From contig NZ_QKNW01000001.1 in the NCBI RefSeq assembly GCF_009663395.1, forward strand, positions 372,001-436,000: 64,000 bases of DNA, written 5' to 3'. The position numbers and the translations under genes were made by a program. This DNA comes from Halosegnis longus (GTDB lineage Archaea > Halobacteriota > Halobacteria > Halobacteriales > Haloarculaceae). The notes under the pieces are model-generated. The model searched no databases and was not told the DNA's origin. It saw only the letters and a list, made by a program, of their open reading frames with translations. Positions 43,357-52,397 of this stretch are shown in pieces (the stretch's first letter is position 1; the number at the start of each line of letters is the position of its first letter).

Positions 43357-44288
43357 GTCTCCACCTCACTGCTCGGGTTGAACGCCTTGAAGTAGGCGAT
43401 GCCGCCGATGGCGAGGAAGACGAACATCACGACTGCGAGCGCGTTCGCCAGCCCGAGGTTGAAGTTCTGGAACCCTTCGATGTACGCCAACACCGGGAGG
43501 GTGGTCGTTGCACTACCGGGACCGCCCTGCGTCAGCGTCCAGATGAGATCGAACTTGTTGAACATGAAGATAGACCGGAGCAGCACCGCAACGAGGATGA
43601 CGCCCTGAATCCGGGGGAGCGTCACGTCACGGAACATCTCCCACTTGTTCGCGCCACACACGCGTGCGGCCTCGTAGAACCGCGACGGAATCGAGCGCAG
43701 CTGCGCGAGCGTGAAGATGGTGATGAACACCGAGAACTTCCACGTCCCGATGAGAATCAACAGCGGCATCGCCAGCGAGCGCTGGCCGAGCGGCGCGTCG
43801 TTCGGACTCCACAGCCCGAGCAAGTTCGCGCCGAGTTCCTGAATCACGCCGAAGGACGGCGAGAGCATGAACGTCGCGAGCAGCGTCACCACGATGGTCG
43901 GAATTAGGTACGACGTGAACACGACCGCCGTGATGAGCCGCTGGGCGCGGTTGATTCGGTTGAGCGTCATCGCCATCCACAGCCCGACGATGAGCTGGAG
44001 GATGGTGCTGCCGACCATGAACACGACACCACGGATGAGGGAATCCCAGAATCGGTCGATCTGGAACACCTCAACGTAGTTTTGGAGACCGACGAACGGC
44101 CACGTCTGTGCGGCGAGCGACACCTCGTGCAGCGAGGTGTACACTGCATACCCCACCGGGATGATTGAGATGACTAGATACAGCAGGATAACCGGCAGAA
44201 TCGACAGAAAGCCGACGTGCCGTTCCGTGAGCGGGAGCTGTGAGAGCGAGAAGCCGCGCTGGTCGCCGGTCTTGACCTCACTCGCCAT
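43353..44288 (-). CDS. CUT1 sugar ABC permease, MalF-like
   Basis: A 311-aa permease with six hydrophobic helices, starting at LPVILLYLVISIIPVGYAV near 32-50. The EAA loop is YEAARVCGANKWEMFRDVTL near 204-223, and the late TQGGPGSATTTLPVLAYIEG is a typical CUT1 feature. It is separated from the binding-protein gene by 33 bases and overlaps the MalG-like gene, so all four genes are one operon. Confidence 0.92.
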   Translation of the reverse strand: MASEVKTGDQRGFSLSQLPLTERHVGFLSILPVILLYLVISIIPVGYAVYTSLHEVSLAAQTWPFVGLQNYVEVFQIDRFWDSLIRGVVFMVGSTILQLIVGLWMAMTLNRINRAQRLITAVVFTSYLIPTIVVTLLATFMLSPSFGVIQELGANLLGLWSPNDAPLGQRSLAMPLLILIGTWKFSVFITIFTLAQLRSIPSRFYEAARVCGANKWEMFRDVTLPRIQGVILVAVLLRSIFMFNKFDLIWTLTQGGPGSATTTLPVLAYIEGFQNFNLGLANALAVVMFVFLAIGGIAYFKAFNPSSEVET

Positions 44289-44321
44289 GTGACCACCTCC
44301 GCGCTGACAGAGCTACCTGCG

Positions 44322-45866
44322 TCATCGATCGAATGCTTCTCGGGCCTCTTCCATGAGTCGTTCTGCTTCACCCTTTCCGTACTCGTAGGCTTCCTGCGGG
44401 GTGCTGCTTCCGGTAACGACGTCGTTCACCATCTCAGCCTGGTGGAACGAGCGGAAGTAGTAGACGCCAATCGGGCTGTTAGCCAGCACGCCCGGCTCAT
44501 CGTTGCGACCGTACGCGGTCGGGAAGATGTCGTTGGCAACCTTCCGCATCTGTTCGAGCGTCTGTGGGTACTCCTGGAACTGCTGATAGCTGCCGAACTC
44601 CTCGCTGTCGACGACATCCGAGAAGGCCGGGAGGAATCGGCCCGGCTCTGTCTCGTACATATTGCGACCACGAGTCTCGTCCTGGCCGTAACAGTACGAG
44701 AGGAAGTCACGGCCACCCTCCGTCATGTCTGCGGAGTCGAAGAGGTGGTGGCCGTCCATCGTCGGGTTCTCAAGCAGCGTGTCCTCGCGAGCGATGCCGC
44801 CCTCCTCCCAGAGCGGGAGAATCTCGACGCCCGTGTTGTTGACGATAGCATCAACGCCAGCGCCGGCTGCCGCACTAACCGGCCACGCGTTGAGGTGGTA
44901 CTGCTGTGCGAAGCTTCCGCTGACCCAGTTCTGGATGGAGCTACCCCAGCCGAGCGAGGTCGGGTCGTAGGAGTACTCTGCGAGTTCACCCATGAACTCA
45001 AGCAGTCGGACGATGGTGTCCTCGTTCTCCTCGTAGAGAAGCTCAACCTCGGCCTCCGCGAGATTGTCCGCGTCGGGGTTGACGAATCCGAGTTCGGAAG
45101 CACCCATCAGCCCGAGATACGTCTGGAACTCGTCGTGTGCCTTGCCGGTTCGCTGGCCGGCGAGCCCGAAGCCGCGCACGTCCATGTCCGACTCGTCGAT
45201 GACGCGGGCGTTCTCCAGCATCTCCTGGAAGTTCGTCGGCACCTCCAGCCCGAGCTGGTCGTACACGTCGGTGCGGTAGAGGAACGTGCCCACGTACGCG
45301 CCGTGTGGCAGCTCGTAGTAGGTATCCGTTTCGTCCTCGCGCTGGATGCTGTACGGGCTCCCGATGAGTTCACCGTTCAGCTCCTCTGCCTGCTCGACCA
45401 CGTCGCCGACATCGGCGAAGTACCCCTCCGCGAAGAAGTCGCCGACCTGCTCGAACGTCGAGGAGTTCATCTCCGGCGGGTTGCCGGCCTGCACGAGCCG
45501 GCCGAGCTCGCTCTCCTGATTGCCGGAGAAGCCGGAGTAGCGGACGTTGACGGTCGTCCCGTCCTCGTTTTGGGACTCGAAGTCGGGGACGAGCTCGTCC
45601 TCCCACTTCGTCTGCCACGCTTCGTTGCTGTAGTCGGTGATGAACAGCACTTCACCGCCGACTTCGCTGCTTCCACCGTCACCGCCACCGTCACCGTCGC
45701 CACCACCGCTTCCGTTGCCGCCACCGCCGTTGCCGTTACCGCCGCTCGAACAACCGGCGAGTGCTGCTGCGCTCATCGCCCCGGCCGCCGACAGCGCCTT
45801 CCGGCGACTCAGCGACCATTCCTCGTCGATGTCGTCAGGGACGACATCCATGTCGTTATCTGCCAT
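44322..45866 (-). CDS. Sugar ABC transporter substrate-binding lipoprotein
   Basis: A 514-aa extracellular solute-binding protein family 1 member. It has a Tat motif SRRKALSAAG near 20-29, lipobox AALAGC near 34-39, and a long Gly/Asn/Asp linker before the mature fold (EVLFITDYSNEAWQTKWEDE). The C-terminal part ends in short Glu/Arg-rich helices. It is first in the operon. A minus-strand TTTATC near 45895-45900 lies about 31 bases before the ATG. The ligand cannot be named; no glycosidase is adjacent. Confidence 0.9.
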   Translation of the reverse strand: MADNDMDVVPDDIDEEWSLSRRKALSAAGAMSAAALAGCSSGGNGNGGGGNGSGGGDGDGGGDGGSSEVGGEVLFITDYSNEAWQTKWEDELVPDFESQNEDGTTVNVRYSGFSGNQESELGRLVQAGNPPEMNSSTFEQVGDFFAEGYFADVGDVVEQAEELNGELIGSPYSIQREDETDTYYELPHGAYVGTFLYRTDVYDQLGLEVPTNFQEMLENARVIDESDMDVRGFGLAGQRTGKAHDEFQTYLGLMGASELGFVNPDADNLAEAEVELLYEENEDTIVRLLEFMGELAEYSYDPTSLGWGSSIQNWVSGSFAQQYHLNAWPVSAAAGAGVDAIVNNTGVEILPLWEEGGIAREDTLLENPTMDGHHLFDSADMTEGGRDFLSYCYGQDETRGRNMYETEPGRFLPAFSDVVDSEEFGSYQQFQEYPQTLEQMRKVANDIFPTAYGRNDEPGVLANSPIGVYYFRSFHQAEMVNDVVTGSSTPQEAYEYGKGEAERLMEEAREAFDR

Positions 45867-45998
45867 AGTCGTTCATCTGTGCTAATTCAACCATGATAAA
45901 TCTACTGGCCATTCACTGCCATGTTCAATTATTTTGTTACCAACGTACGCTGAAAATAGTACATACGTTTCCGCTGGTTAGTTCGACGGGGGAATGTA

Positions 45999-46283
45999 TT
46001 AAACTGTGAATAGGTGACCGTCGGTCGGCACGTCGAACAAACCGATGCGCGCGCCCGCGTCAAGCCACGCGTGCCCGTACGAGAAGGCGGCGAGCGCGTT
46101 GACGGGGTCGTCGTTCGCGCGGAAGTGCTGTCCGTCGTCCAGATACGACTCGGCCATCTCCAGACACTCCTCTGCGGCCTCGTACAGCGGCGAGTCGGGA
46201 CGAGCAGCGACGGTCGCCGCCTCCAGCGCCTCGGCCAGTAGCTCCCCGTAGCGGTCCATCTTCTCCTCTAGGTCGGCTGGCAT
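45999..46283 (-). CDS. DUF357 family protein
   Basis: A 94-aa helical protein. The C-terminal half matches DUF357: SYLDDGQHFRANDDPVNALA and then FSYGHAWLDAGARIGLF, an archaeal helical-hairpin family of unknown function. ATG 46283 (MPADLEEKMDRYGEL) is chosen because the frame upstream is not acidic. It is divergent from the thioredoxin reductase-like gene at 46366. Some DUF357 proteins are associated with RNA-related operons, but no link is visible here. Confidence 0.82.
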   Translation of the reverse strand: MPADLEEKMDRYGELLAEALEAATVAARPDSPLYEAAEECLEMAESYLDDGQHFRANDDPVNALAAFSYGHAWLDAGARIGLFDVPTDGHLFTV

Positions 46284-46365
46284 ACCCGCGCTTGCGTCCG
46301 TACCCGTTTGATGGTTCGTACTTCGCTGGCGCAAGCTAATTGTGACTCCACCGGCTACCCGTAGT

Positions 46366-47412
46366 ATGACCGAATCACCCGAACACCGGCGGCTCATCGT
46401 CGCCGGCACCGGTATCGCCGGCCTGAGCGCCGCCATCTACGCCGCCCGTTCGAACAACGACCCGCTCGTTCTCGAAGGGGTCGAACCCGGCGGCCAGCTC
46501 ACCCTCACGACCGACGTGGCGAACTATCCGGGGTTCCCGGAGGGCATCGCCGGCCCAGACCTCGTGAACAACATGAAAGAACAGGCCACGCAGTTCGGGG
46601 CCGAGATTGACCACGGCGTCGTCGTGGACGTCGACGACTCCACGCGACCCTTCGAGGTCGAACTGCGCGACGGGACCCGCTACACCTGTGACGCGTTCAT
46701 CGCCGCCTCGGGTGCGAGTGCCCGCACGCTCGGCGTCCCCGGGGAAGACGAACTCATGGGCTACGGGCTCTCGACGTGTGCCACCTGTGACGGCGCGTTC
46801 TTCCGCGACGAGGAGATGCTGGTCGTCGGAGGCGGCGACGCCGCGATGGAGGAGGCCAGCTTCCTGACGAAGTTCGCCTCCACGGTCCACATCGCCCACC
46901 GTCGCGAGGAGTTCCGCGCCGAGGACTACTGGATCGACCGCGTGAACGAGCAGGTCGAAGCGGGCGACATCGAGATTCACCGCAACACCGAGCTGCTGGA
47001 AATCCACGGCTCCCCCGAAGAGGGTGTCGACCACGTCACCCTTGCGGAACACCCCGAGGGCCACCCCTCCGAGAAGCTAGACGACCCCGACACCCGGACC
47101 TACGACTTCGACGTGGGCGCGGTGTTCTACGCCATCGGTCACACCCCGAACGCCGAGTATCTCGACGGGACGGACGTACAGACCGACGAGGAGGGGTACA
47201 TCATCACGCAGGGTGGCCGCGGCGGCGGTCAGACCGCGACCGACGTGGACGGCATCTTCGGTGCCGGCGACGTGGTGGACTTCCACTACCAGCAGGCCGC
47301 GACCGCCGGCGGCATGGGCGTGAAGGCGGCCCTCGACGCCGACGACTACCTCGAAGACGAGGCGCGGGCAGCAGCCGGCAGTGAACTCGAGGCGGCGGCA
47401 GACGACGATTAG
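46366..47412 (+). CDS. trxB: Thioredoxin reductase-like flavoprotein
   Basis: A 348-aa TrxB-family FAD/NAD(P)H enzyme. The FAD motif VAGTGIAGLSAAIYAAR is near 13-29, the redox-active pair in STCATCDGAFF near 136-146, the NAD(P) motif VVGGGDAAMEEA near 153-164, and the terminal FAD motif GIFGAGDVVD. ATG 46366 follows a TATA-like GCTAATTG by about 27 bases. It reduces thioredoxin or a thioredoxin-like protein in the cytoplasm. A C-terminal acidic tail extends past the normal end. Confidence 0.9.
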   Translation: MTESPEHRRLIVAGTGIAGLSAAIYAARSNNDPLVLEGVEPGGQLTLTTDVANYPGFPEGIAGPDLVNNMKEQATQFGAEIDHGVVVDVDDSTRPFEVELRDGTRYTCDAFIAASGASARTLGVPGEDELMGYGLSTCATCDGAFFRDEEMLVVGGGDAAMEEASFLTKFASTVHIAHRREEFRAEDYWIDRVNEQVEAGDIEIHRNTELLEIHGSPEEGVDHVTLAEHPEGHPSEKLDDPDTRTYDFDVGAVFYAIGHTPNAEYLDGTDVQTDEEGYIITQGGRGGGQTATDVDGIFGAGDVVDFHYQQAATAGGMGVKAALDADDYLEDEARAAAGSELEAAADDD

Positions 47413-47469
47413 ACCCACGTCGGAGTTCCGAACCCACAGGGTCAAGGGTCGCGCACGCGAGACATCGGT

Positions 47470-47754
47470 ATGGTAGACAACACGGTCGAACTGACGCTAT
47501 CGGGTCCGGACGGCGACGACGAACTCACGCTTCCCGCGCCCCTCATCGACATGTTCTCCGAGAACGACGAGTCGGCCGCTGAGGTCGTCGGCGACCTCGC
47601 GATGATCAACGCCGCCCAGCAGATTCACGCCGCGACGGCACACGGGCAGGGCGAGCCGTCCGAGGAGCTGGAGGCCGTCGAGTCGCTCCTGATGAGCCAG
47701 TTCGAAGAGCGGTTCGGCCAGACGTTCGGCGAGATGACCGGCCACCAGCACTGA
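47470..47754 (+). CDS. Haloarchaeal protein of unknown function (DUF7545-like)
   Basis: A 94-aa acidic soluble protein beginning VDNTVELTLSGPDG, with a short beta N-terminus and helical remainder (EVVGDLAMINAAQQIHAATA). No Cys and no catalytic motif. I associate it with a small haloarchaeal family (DUF7545, from memory). It lies between the thioredoxin reductase-like gene and the MaoC-like gene, all on one strand with gaps of 57 and 46 bases. Confidence 0.55.
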   Translation: MVDNTVELTLSGPDGDDELTLPAPLIDMFSENDESAAEVVGDLAMINAAQQIHAATAHGQGEPSEELEAVESLLMSQFEERFGQTFGEMTGHQH

Positions 47755-47800
47755 ACCGCAGTCGCCACAGTTTCTTTGTCACCGTCCGCGACCGACGGGT

Positions 47801-48178
47801 ATGGATATCGAGCCGGGACACGTCGAGGTCGCACAGCGGACCTTCACCGAGGCGGACGTGCAGACGTTCGCCGAGGTGAGCCGCGACCGCGGCGACCACC
47901 ACCTCGAACGCGACGACGAGGGGCGACTGCTCGTCCACGGGCTGTTGACGGCGACGCTCGCCACCGAAATCGGCGGCCGGTTCACCGTGCTCGCGCGACG
48001 GATGAGCTACCAGTTCCGGCGGCCGGTGTACGCCGGCGAGACGATACGGTGTGAGACGGAGTTCACGACCGTCGAGGAGCGTTCCGACGGCCGGACGGAG
48101 GTCGTCGCGGAGGCGACGTTCACGCGCGAGCGCGACGGCGCGGTCGTGGTGACCGGCTCGTTCGACGGGGTCGTCTGA
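47801..48178 (+). CDS. MaoC-like hot-dog dehydratase
   Basis: A 125-aa single hot-dog domain. The hydratase-2 catalytic pair is visible: the acidic-His segment DRGDHHLERDDEG and the following LLVHGLLTATLATEIGG near 48-64. Such enzymes hydrate or dehydrate acyl-CoA (or acyl-ACP) intermediates. The end residues VVTGSFDGVV form the terminal strand. Leaderless initiation is supported by a T-rich TTTCTTTG near 47771-47778. The substrate is not evident from the neighbours. Confidence 0.82.
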   Translation: MDIEPGHVEVAQRTFTEADVQTFAEVSRDRGDHHLERDDEGRLLVHGLLTATLATEIGGRFTVLARRMSYQFRRPVYAGETIRCETEFTTVEERSDGRTEVVAEATFTRERDGAVVVTGSFDGVV

Positions 48179-48228
48179 GCGGGCGAGGTACCGCAGGAGT
48201 CAAATCCTCCCGCTCGCAATGGACGGTA

Positions 48229-49107
48229 ATGGGACGAATCGAGCGGAAGGTCGACGAACTGCTCCGAGAGGACGCGTCGATGCGCGAGCCGCTGGAGTTT
48301 CTCCTCGACCACGACGGCCCGATAACGTGGGGAGAGGCCTCCGAGGAGATGTCGAGCGGTGAGTGGGGGCGACTCATCGAGAAAGGCGTCCTGACGGACG
48401 CCGGCGAAGGGTTCGAACTCGCCGACGCCGAAGAGGTCGAAGCCGGCTTGGCCGAAGACACCGAAAGCGACGACGGCGACGGCGTCGACCACGACTCCTC
48501 GTGGTCACAGTACGACAAGCTGGCCGGCGTCGCGGCGGTCTCGATGATGGCCGGCTACGCCATCACGCCGATCGGAAACGCGGTCGGAAGCACGCTCGAC
48601 CTCGTGCTCGGCCCGATTCAGGCTGCGCTTCCCTTCTACGGCGTCATCCTCGTGTTAGCCGTCCTGACGGGACTCGTCACCTCGCTGCTGCAGGCGAACC
48701 TGATGGACACCGAGGTGATGGCACAGTACCAAGAGCAGATGAAGTCGATGCAACAGCGCCGCAAGGACGCACAGGAGCGGGGCGACGACGAGGAGCTCGA
48801 ACGCATCCAGGAAGAGCAGATGGAGGCGATGGGCGACAACATCGGGATGTTCAAAGAGCAGTTCCGCCCGATGGTGTGGATTATGCTCGTCACGATTCCG
48901 GTGTTCCTGTGGATGTACTGGATGGTCCGCAACGGGCAGGTCACCGGTGCCGGCGTGACGATGCCGCTGCTCGGTGAGCGAGGCTGGACGGAGGGTGCAC
49001 TCGGGCCGCTCCGGACGTGGATCCTCTGGTACTTCCTCTGCTCGATGAGCTTCAATCAGCTCATCCGGAAGTCGCTGAACCTCCAGACCACGCCCGACAC
49101 CTCGTAA
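48229..49107 (+). CDS. DUF106 (EMC3/TMCO1/YidC-like) membrane protein with N-terminal winged-helix-like domain
   Basis: A 292-aa protein. Residues of about 15-75 look like a small winged helix (PLEFLLDHDGPITWGEASEE then GRLIEKGVLTDAG). Residues of about 98-292 are the DUF106 insertase core: a first helix pair, an extended charged coiled-coil (QQRRKDAQERGDDEELERIQ) and a terminal helix set. Archaeal DUF106 proteins are homologues of membrane protein insertases of the Oxa1 superfamily. Many lack the N-terminal extension. In archaea the gene is usually between adk and cmk; here cmk and cbf5 follow but secY and adk are absent. Confidence 0.85.
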   Translation: MGRIERKVDELLREDASMREPLEFLLDHDGPITWGEASEEMSSGEWGRLIEKGVLTDAGEGFELADAEEVEAGLAEDTESDDGDGVDHDSSWSQYDKLAGVAAVSMMAGYAITPIGNAVGSTLDLVLGPIQAALPFYGVILVLAVLTGLVTSLLQANLMDTEVMAQYQEQMKSMQQRRKDAQERGDDEELERIQEEQMEAMGDNIGMFKEQFRPMVWIMLVTIPVFLWMYWMVRNGQVTGAGVTMPLLGERGWTEGALGPLRTWILWYFLCSMSFNQLIRKSLNLQTTPDTS

Positions 49108-49167
49108 GCGGGTCACACACCGTCCGCCAAGGGTAATCTCTTTTACCGCGACTCCCGGAAGGGAGAC

Positions 49168-49743
49168 ATGCTGATTACCATCTCCGGCCCGGCCGGCAGC
49201 GGGAAGTCCACGGCCGCCGCGGCACTCGCCGACGAACTCGGCTACGACCACGTCTCCGGTGGTGACATCTTTCGCGAACTCGCCGCCGAGAAGGGGTTGA
49301 CGCCGCTCGAGTTGAACAAGCTCGCCGAGGAGGACGACGCCATCGACCGCGACCTCGACCGGCGGCTGCGCGATTTGGCAGCGAGTCGTGATGACCTCGT
49401 CCTCGAATCCCGGCTGGCCGGCTGGATGGCCGGCGAACACGCCGACTTCCGCATCTGGCTCGATGCACCCCTCGACGTGCGCGCCGAACGCGTCGCCGAC
49501 CGCGAGGACAAAGACCCCGAACTCGCTCGCACCGAGACCGAAGCCCGCGCCGACAGCGAGGCGAAACGCTATGCCGACTACTACGACATCGACATCGGCG
49601 ACCTCTCCATCTACGACCTCGTGTTGAACACCGCCCGGCTCGGCGAGAAGGGGATGATCGAGCCAATCGTGGCCGTCATCGAGGCGTACAACCCCGAGGG
49701 CGACGAGGGGAAGACGCCGGTCACCGTCGACTACGAGTTCTGA
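49168..49743 (+). CDS. cmk: Cytidylate kinase (archaeal Cmk)
   Basis: A 191-aa P-loop kinase that converts CMP (and dCMP) to the diphosphate with ATP. The P-loop [14 protein letters not shown] is at 6-19, followed by the GGDIFRELA segment and the acceptor residues RDEDKD-like ([14 protein letters not shown] near 111-124). The overall acidic composition and length match archaeal Cmk. A TATA-like TCTTTTACC at about 49138-49146 precedes the ATG by 26 bases. The Cbf5 gene follows by two bases. Confidence 0.92.
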   Translation: MLITISGPAGSGKSTAAAALADELGYDHVSGGDIFRELAAEKGLTPLELNKLAEEDDAIDRDLDRRLRDLAASRDDLVLESRLAGWMAGEHADFRIWLDAPLDVRAERVADREDKDPELARTETEARADSEAKRYADYYDIDIGDLSIYDLVLNTARLGEKGMIEPIVAVIEAYNPEGDEGKTPVTVDYEF

Positions 49744-49745
49744 CG

Positions 49746-50612
49746 ATGCGGGCTCCGCCCGACGAGCGCACGCCGGAGGAACTGCTCGCGTTCGGCGTCG
49801 TCAATCTGGACAAACCTCCGGGGCCGTCGGCCCACCAGGTCGCCGGCTGGATGCGCGACCACGCCGACCAGGAGCGTGCCGCCCACTCGGGGACGCTCGA
49901 CCCGAAGGTGACGGGCTGTCTCCCCACCCTGCTCGGGACCGGCGTCCGGCTGGCGCAGGTGTTCGACGACGCCGTCAAGGAGTACGTCGCCGTCCTCGAA
50001 CTCCACGGCCGCACCCCCGCGAATCTCGACTCGGTCGTCGCCGAGTTCGAAGGCGAGATTTACCAGAAGCCGCCGCGCAAGAGCGCCGTCGCCCGCCGGC
50101 TTCGGGTTCGCGAGATTCACGACCTCGACGTCATCGAGACGGACGAGCGTCGTGTCCTCCTCCGGGTGCGGTGTGAGTCGGGCACCTACATCCGGAAGCT
50201 GTGTCACGATATCGGACTCGCGCTCGGTACGGGTGCACACATGGGTGACCTCCGGCGGACGGCGACGGCGACGTTCGACGACACCACGCTCGCGACGATG
50301 CACGAGTTCCACGACGCCGTCACCGAGTGGCGCGACCACGGCGACGAGACGTGGCTCCGTGAGGTGGTACAGCCGGCAGAGCGCGTCCTCCGAGACGTTC
50401 CACGCGTCACGGTCGCAGAGAGTGCCGTCCCCGAAATCGCGGAGGGCGCACCGGTGTACGCGCCCGGCGTCCTCGAGAGCGAGACGAGCGAGGACGGAAC
50501 GTTCGTGGCCTGCTACGCCCCGAACGGCTCCGTCGTCTGCATCGGCACGCTGGTCGGCGACCCGGCGGCGACGAGCGGCCCCGTAGTCGAGTTGGAGCGC
50601 GTGTTACTCTGA
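49746..50612 (+). CDS. truB: RNA-guided pseudouridine synthase Cbf5
   Basis: A 288-aa TruB-family enzyme, catalytic subunit of H/ACA guide ribonucleoproteins that modify rRNA. The N-terminus VNLDKPPGPSAHQVAGWM and the catalytic Asp in HSGTLDPKVTGCL near 39-51 are typical, as are YQKPPRKSAVARRLRVREI and a C-terminal PUA domain (about 205-288, ending VELERVLL). It follows cmk by two bases, the conserved archaeal gene pair, and converges with the mscS gene with nine bases overlap. Confidence 0.95.
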   Translation: MRAPPDERTPEELLAFGVVNLDKPPGPSAHQVAGWMRDHADQERAAHSGTLDPKVTGCLPTLLGTGVRLAQVFDDAVKEYVAVLELHGRTPANLDSVVAEFEGEIYQKPPRKSAVARRLRVREIHDLDVIETDERRVLLRVRCESGTYIRKLCHDIGLALGTGAHMGDLRRTATATFDDTTLATMHEFHDAVTEWRDHGDETWLREVVQPAERVLRDVPRVTVAESAVPEIAEGAPVYAPGVLESETSEDGTFVACYAPNGSVVCIGTLVGDPAATSGPVVELERVLL

Positions 50613-51506
50613 TTGCGCCGCGGATTCGGCGTCGTCTGCGTCCTCGGCGTTCTCGACGCTAATCTCGCCCGTGAGCTGCTGGTACGGGTACGGCATCTCG
50701 ATGCTCTCGGCGTCACACCGCTCCTTGACGGCCTGGACGTACTCCGAGCGGATGCGGCTCACGTCGGCGCGCGATGGGTCTGCAATCCAGAAGCGGGCGT
50801 TGAGTCCGACGTACGAGTCCGCGAGTTCGGTGAGCCGGACGCTCACGCCCGGGTCAGCGAGTATCTCGCTGTGGGCGTTCGCCTCCTCGATGATAACGTC
50901 GCGGGCGTGGTCGAGGTCCTCCTCGTAGCCGACGCCGAAGAGGAACTGGAGCCGGCGTTTGTCCTTCGCGACGGGGTTTTCGAGCGCGGTGTTCGCGAGT
51001 TCGCTGTTCGGGACTGTGATGAGCCCGTTGTCGAAGGTGCGGACCCGCGACACCCGAAACGAGATGTCCTCGATGATGCCCTCGTTGTCGTTCCACTCGA
51101 TCCAGTCGCCGATCTTCACTTTCGGGTCGCCGATGAGGAACGCACCCGCGACGAGGTTGCCGATGAGGTCCTGTGAGGCGAAGCCGATTGCGAGAGTCAA
51201 CGCTGCGACGATGGTTGCGAGCGACGAGAGGAGATTCCCGAAGCCGGCGACGGCAAAGCCAATCGTGACGGCGAGAAAGCCGACGCCGACGAGGGTGAGC
51301 TTTCTGGCCGGCTTCACGAGCGTGTCGCCGGCTCCCCGCGCCTGCAGAGTTCGCTCCGCGAGCGGGACGAGGAGTGCCTTCCCGACGTAGTAGACGACCG
51401 CGACCGTGAGCAGAAACGTCGCCGCGTTCGTCGCGAACTCGACGACGTTCGGAACGAGCGTGTTCTGGACGTACTCCCGTATCGTTGCGACCTGAAGTGG
51501 TGTCAC
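50604..51506 (-). CDS. mscS: Small-conductance mechanosensitive channel
   Basis: A 300-aa MscS-family channel. Three membrane segments run from about residue 20 to 120, the last being the pore helix region (TLAIGFASQDLIGNLVAGAF). The soluble beta domain starts GDPKVKIGDWIEWNDNEG and the vestibule follows. It opens under hypo-osmotic shock. The frame extends to a GTG at 51557, but GTG 51506 (VTPLQVATI) is preferred: a minus-strand TTATGT near 51529-51534 is about 26 bases before it, giving a leaderless start. The C-terminus is acidic and disordered. Confidence 0.85.
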   Translation of the reverse strand: MTPLQVATIREYVQNTLVPNVVEFATNAATFLLTVAVVYYVGKALLVPLAERTLQARGAGDTLVKPARKLTLVGVGFLAVTIGFAVAGFGNLLSSLATIVAALTLAIGFASQDLIGNLVAGAFLIGDPKVKIGDWIEWNDNEGIIEDISFRVSRVRTFDNGLITVPNSELANTALENPVAKDKRRLQFLFGVGYEEDLDHARDVIIEEANAHSEILADPGVSVRLTELADSYVGLNARFWIADPSRADVSRIRSEYVQAVKERCDAESIEMPYPYQQLTGEISVENAEDADDAESAAQSE

Positions 51507-51592
51507 AGCCCAATCTCTCGCGGCCGCTACATAACTTCGGAGGACGCGAAACGACACGCTTAACGGCGAACCCGTATTTCTTTCAGATGCTT

Positions 51593-51663
51593 GGGACCGT
51601 GGGGTAGTGGTATCCTCTGCGGATGGGGTCCGTTGGACCCGAGTTCAATTCTCGGCGGTCCCA
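51593..51663 (+). tRNA. trnP: tRNA-Pro (anticodon GGG)
   Basis: A 71-nt cloverleaf: acceptor GGGACCG (51593-51599) pairs with CGGTCCC (51656-51662) and A follows as discriminator. The anticodon loop ATGGGGT (51623-51629) gives anticodon GGG at 51625-51627, reading CCC. The T arm is CCGAG-TTCAATT-CTCGG. The 3' CCA is not encoded, as is normal in haloarchaea, and there is no intron in the anticodon loop. Confidence 0.92.
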
Positions 51664-51934
51664 TACCAACTTCAAATCACCCTTATAGCGACGTATACCA
51701 CCGAGAGCGCGTTCTCAACACAGGACAGTTGCTCGTATCGCACCGACCACGCGCCGGGAGGCTACGGCGTCTGGAGCCACCGTCTTTTAATACGAAAACC
51801 GGCGTTTGTCCGGACAACGGCCCACGAGACGGTGCGACTGCTCGCGGCGAGCAGTTACTCCCCATGGAACGAAACACGACACTCGTGTTGCTCACCCCCC
51901 ATGCTCACACCTGACGTGCGGCCGGGATTCAACA
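51664..51934. promoter_or_regulatory. Pilin upstream region with TATA boxes and a start-site palindrome
   Basis: No convincing gene. A TTTTAATA box (51785-51792) is followed at the expected start site by a perfect 12-base palindrome TTGTCCGGACAA at 51806-51817, giving a leader of about 120 bases before the pilin ATG. A second TATA-like CTTATAG at 51682-51688 is farther up. A 16-codon frame (51864-51914) lies in the leader but stops 21 bases before the pilin. Function of the palindrome as an operator is inferred. Confidence 0.5.
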
Positions 51935-52375
51935 ATGGATATTAAGAACCTCTTCGACGACGACTCGGCAGTTTCGCCGGTCATCGGCGTGATTCTGATG
52001 GTCGCCATCACGGTGATTCTGGCGGCCGTCATCGGCACGTTCGTCCTCGGTCTGGGCAGCAACGTCCAGAGCGCACCGACGACGCAGTTCAGCTTCGATT
52101 ACAGCGATCCGGCAAGTGGCGACGGACAGATCGTTACCGTCACCCACGATGGTGGTGACACAATCGATCCGGCTGCACTGTCTGTGCAGTACACGAAGGC
52201 GAGTGACGACACTTCGGCCACGAAGCAGTGGGCCGATGCAAGTGTCTCGGAAGTCTCGTCCGGTAATTCGATTGAGACTGATAGTGCGGCAAAGTCTGGC
52301 ACCACGGTCCGAGTCGTTTGGGCACCAGAAGGCGGTGACACCTCCCAGACACTCTCGACCAGTCAAGTTCCGTAA
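51935..52375 (+). CDS. pilA: Type IV pilin-like protein
   Basis: A 146-aa precursor of a surface pilin. The N-terminus has a charged start (MDIKNLFDDDS), then the class III signal and hydrophobic stem AVSPVIGVILMVAITVILAA at residues 12-31, the DUF1628-type Pilin_N signature cleaved by the archaeal prepilin peptidase. The mature part is a Thr/Ser/Asp-rich beta domain. No other pil genes are nearby, as is common for haloarchaeal pilins. Adhesion is the likely role. Base usage is less GC-rich than its neighbours, and it lies beside tRNA-Pro. Confidence 0.85.
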   Translation: MDIKNLFDDDSAVSPVIGVILMVAITVILAAVIGTFVLGLGSNVQSAPTTQFSFDYSDPASGDGQIVTVTHDGGDTIDPAALSVQYTKASDDTSATKQWADASVSEVSSGNSIETDSAAKSGTTVRVVWAPEGGDTSQTLSTSQVP

Positions 52376-52397
52376 CGCGGTAAACTACAGTTCGCAA

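Noticed and set aside
50604-50612. Overlap of the cbf5 and mscS ends as a sign of a wrong gene end
   Set aside because: Both C-termini look normal, and nine-base convergent overlaps are common in compact haloarchaeal genomes.
51864-51914. A 16-codon frame in the pilin leader
   Set aside because: It neither follows a TATA box at leaderless spacing nor overlaps the pilin start, unlike the three mini-ORFs kept.
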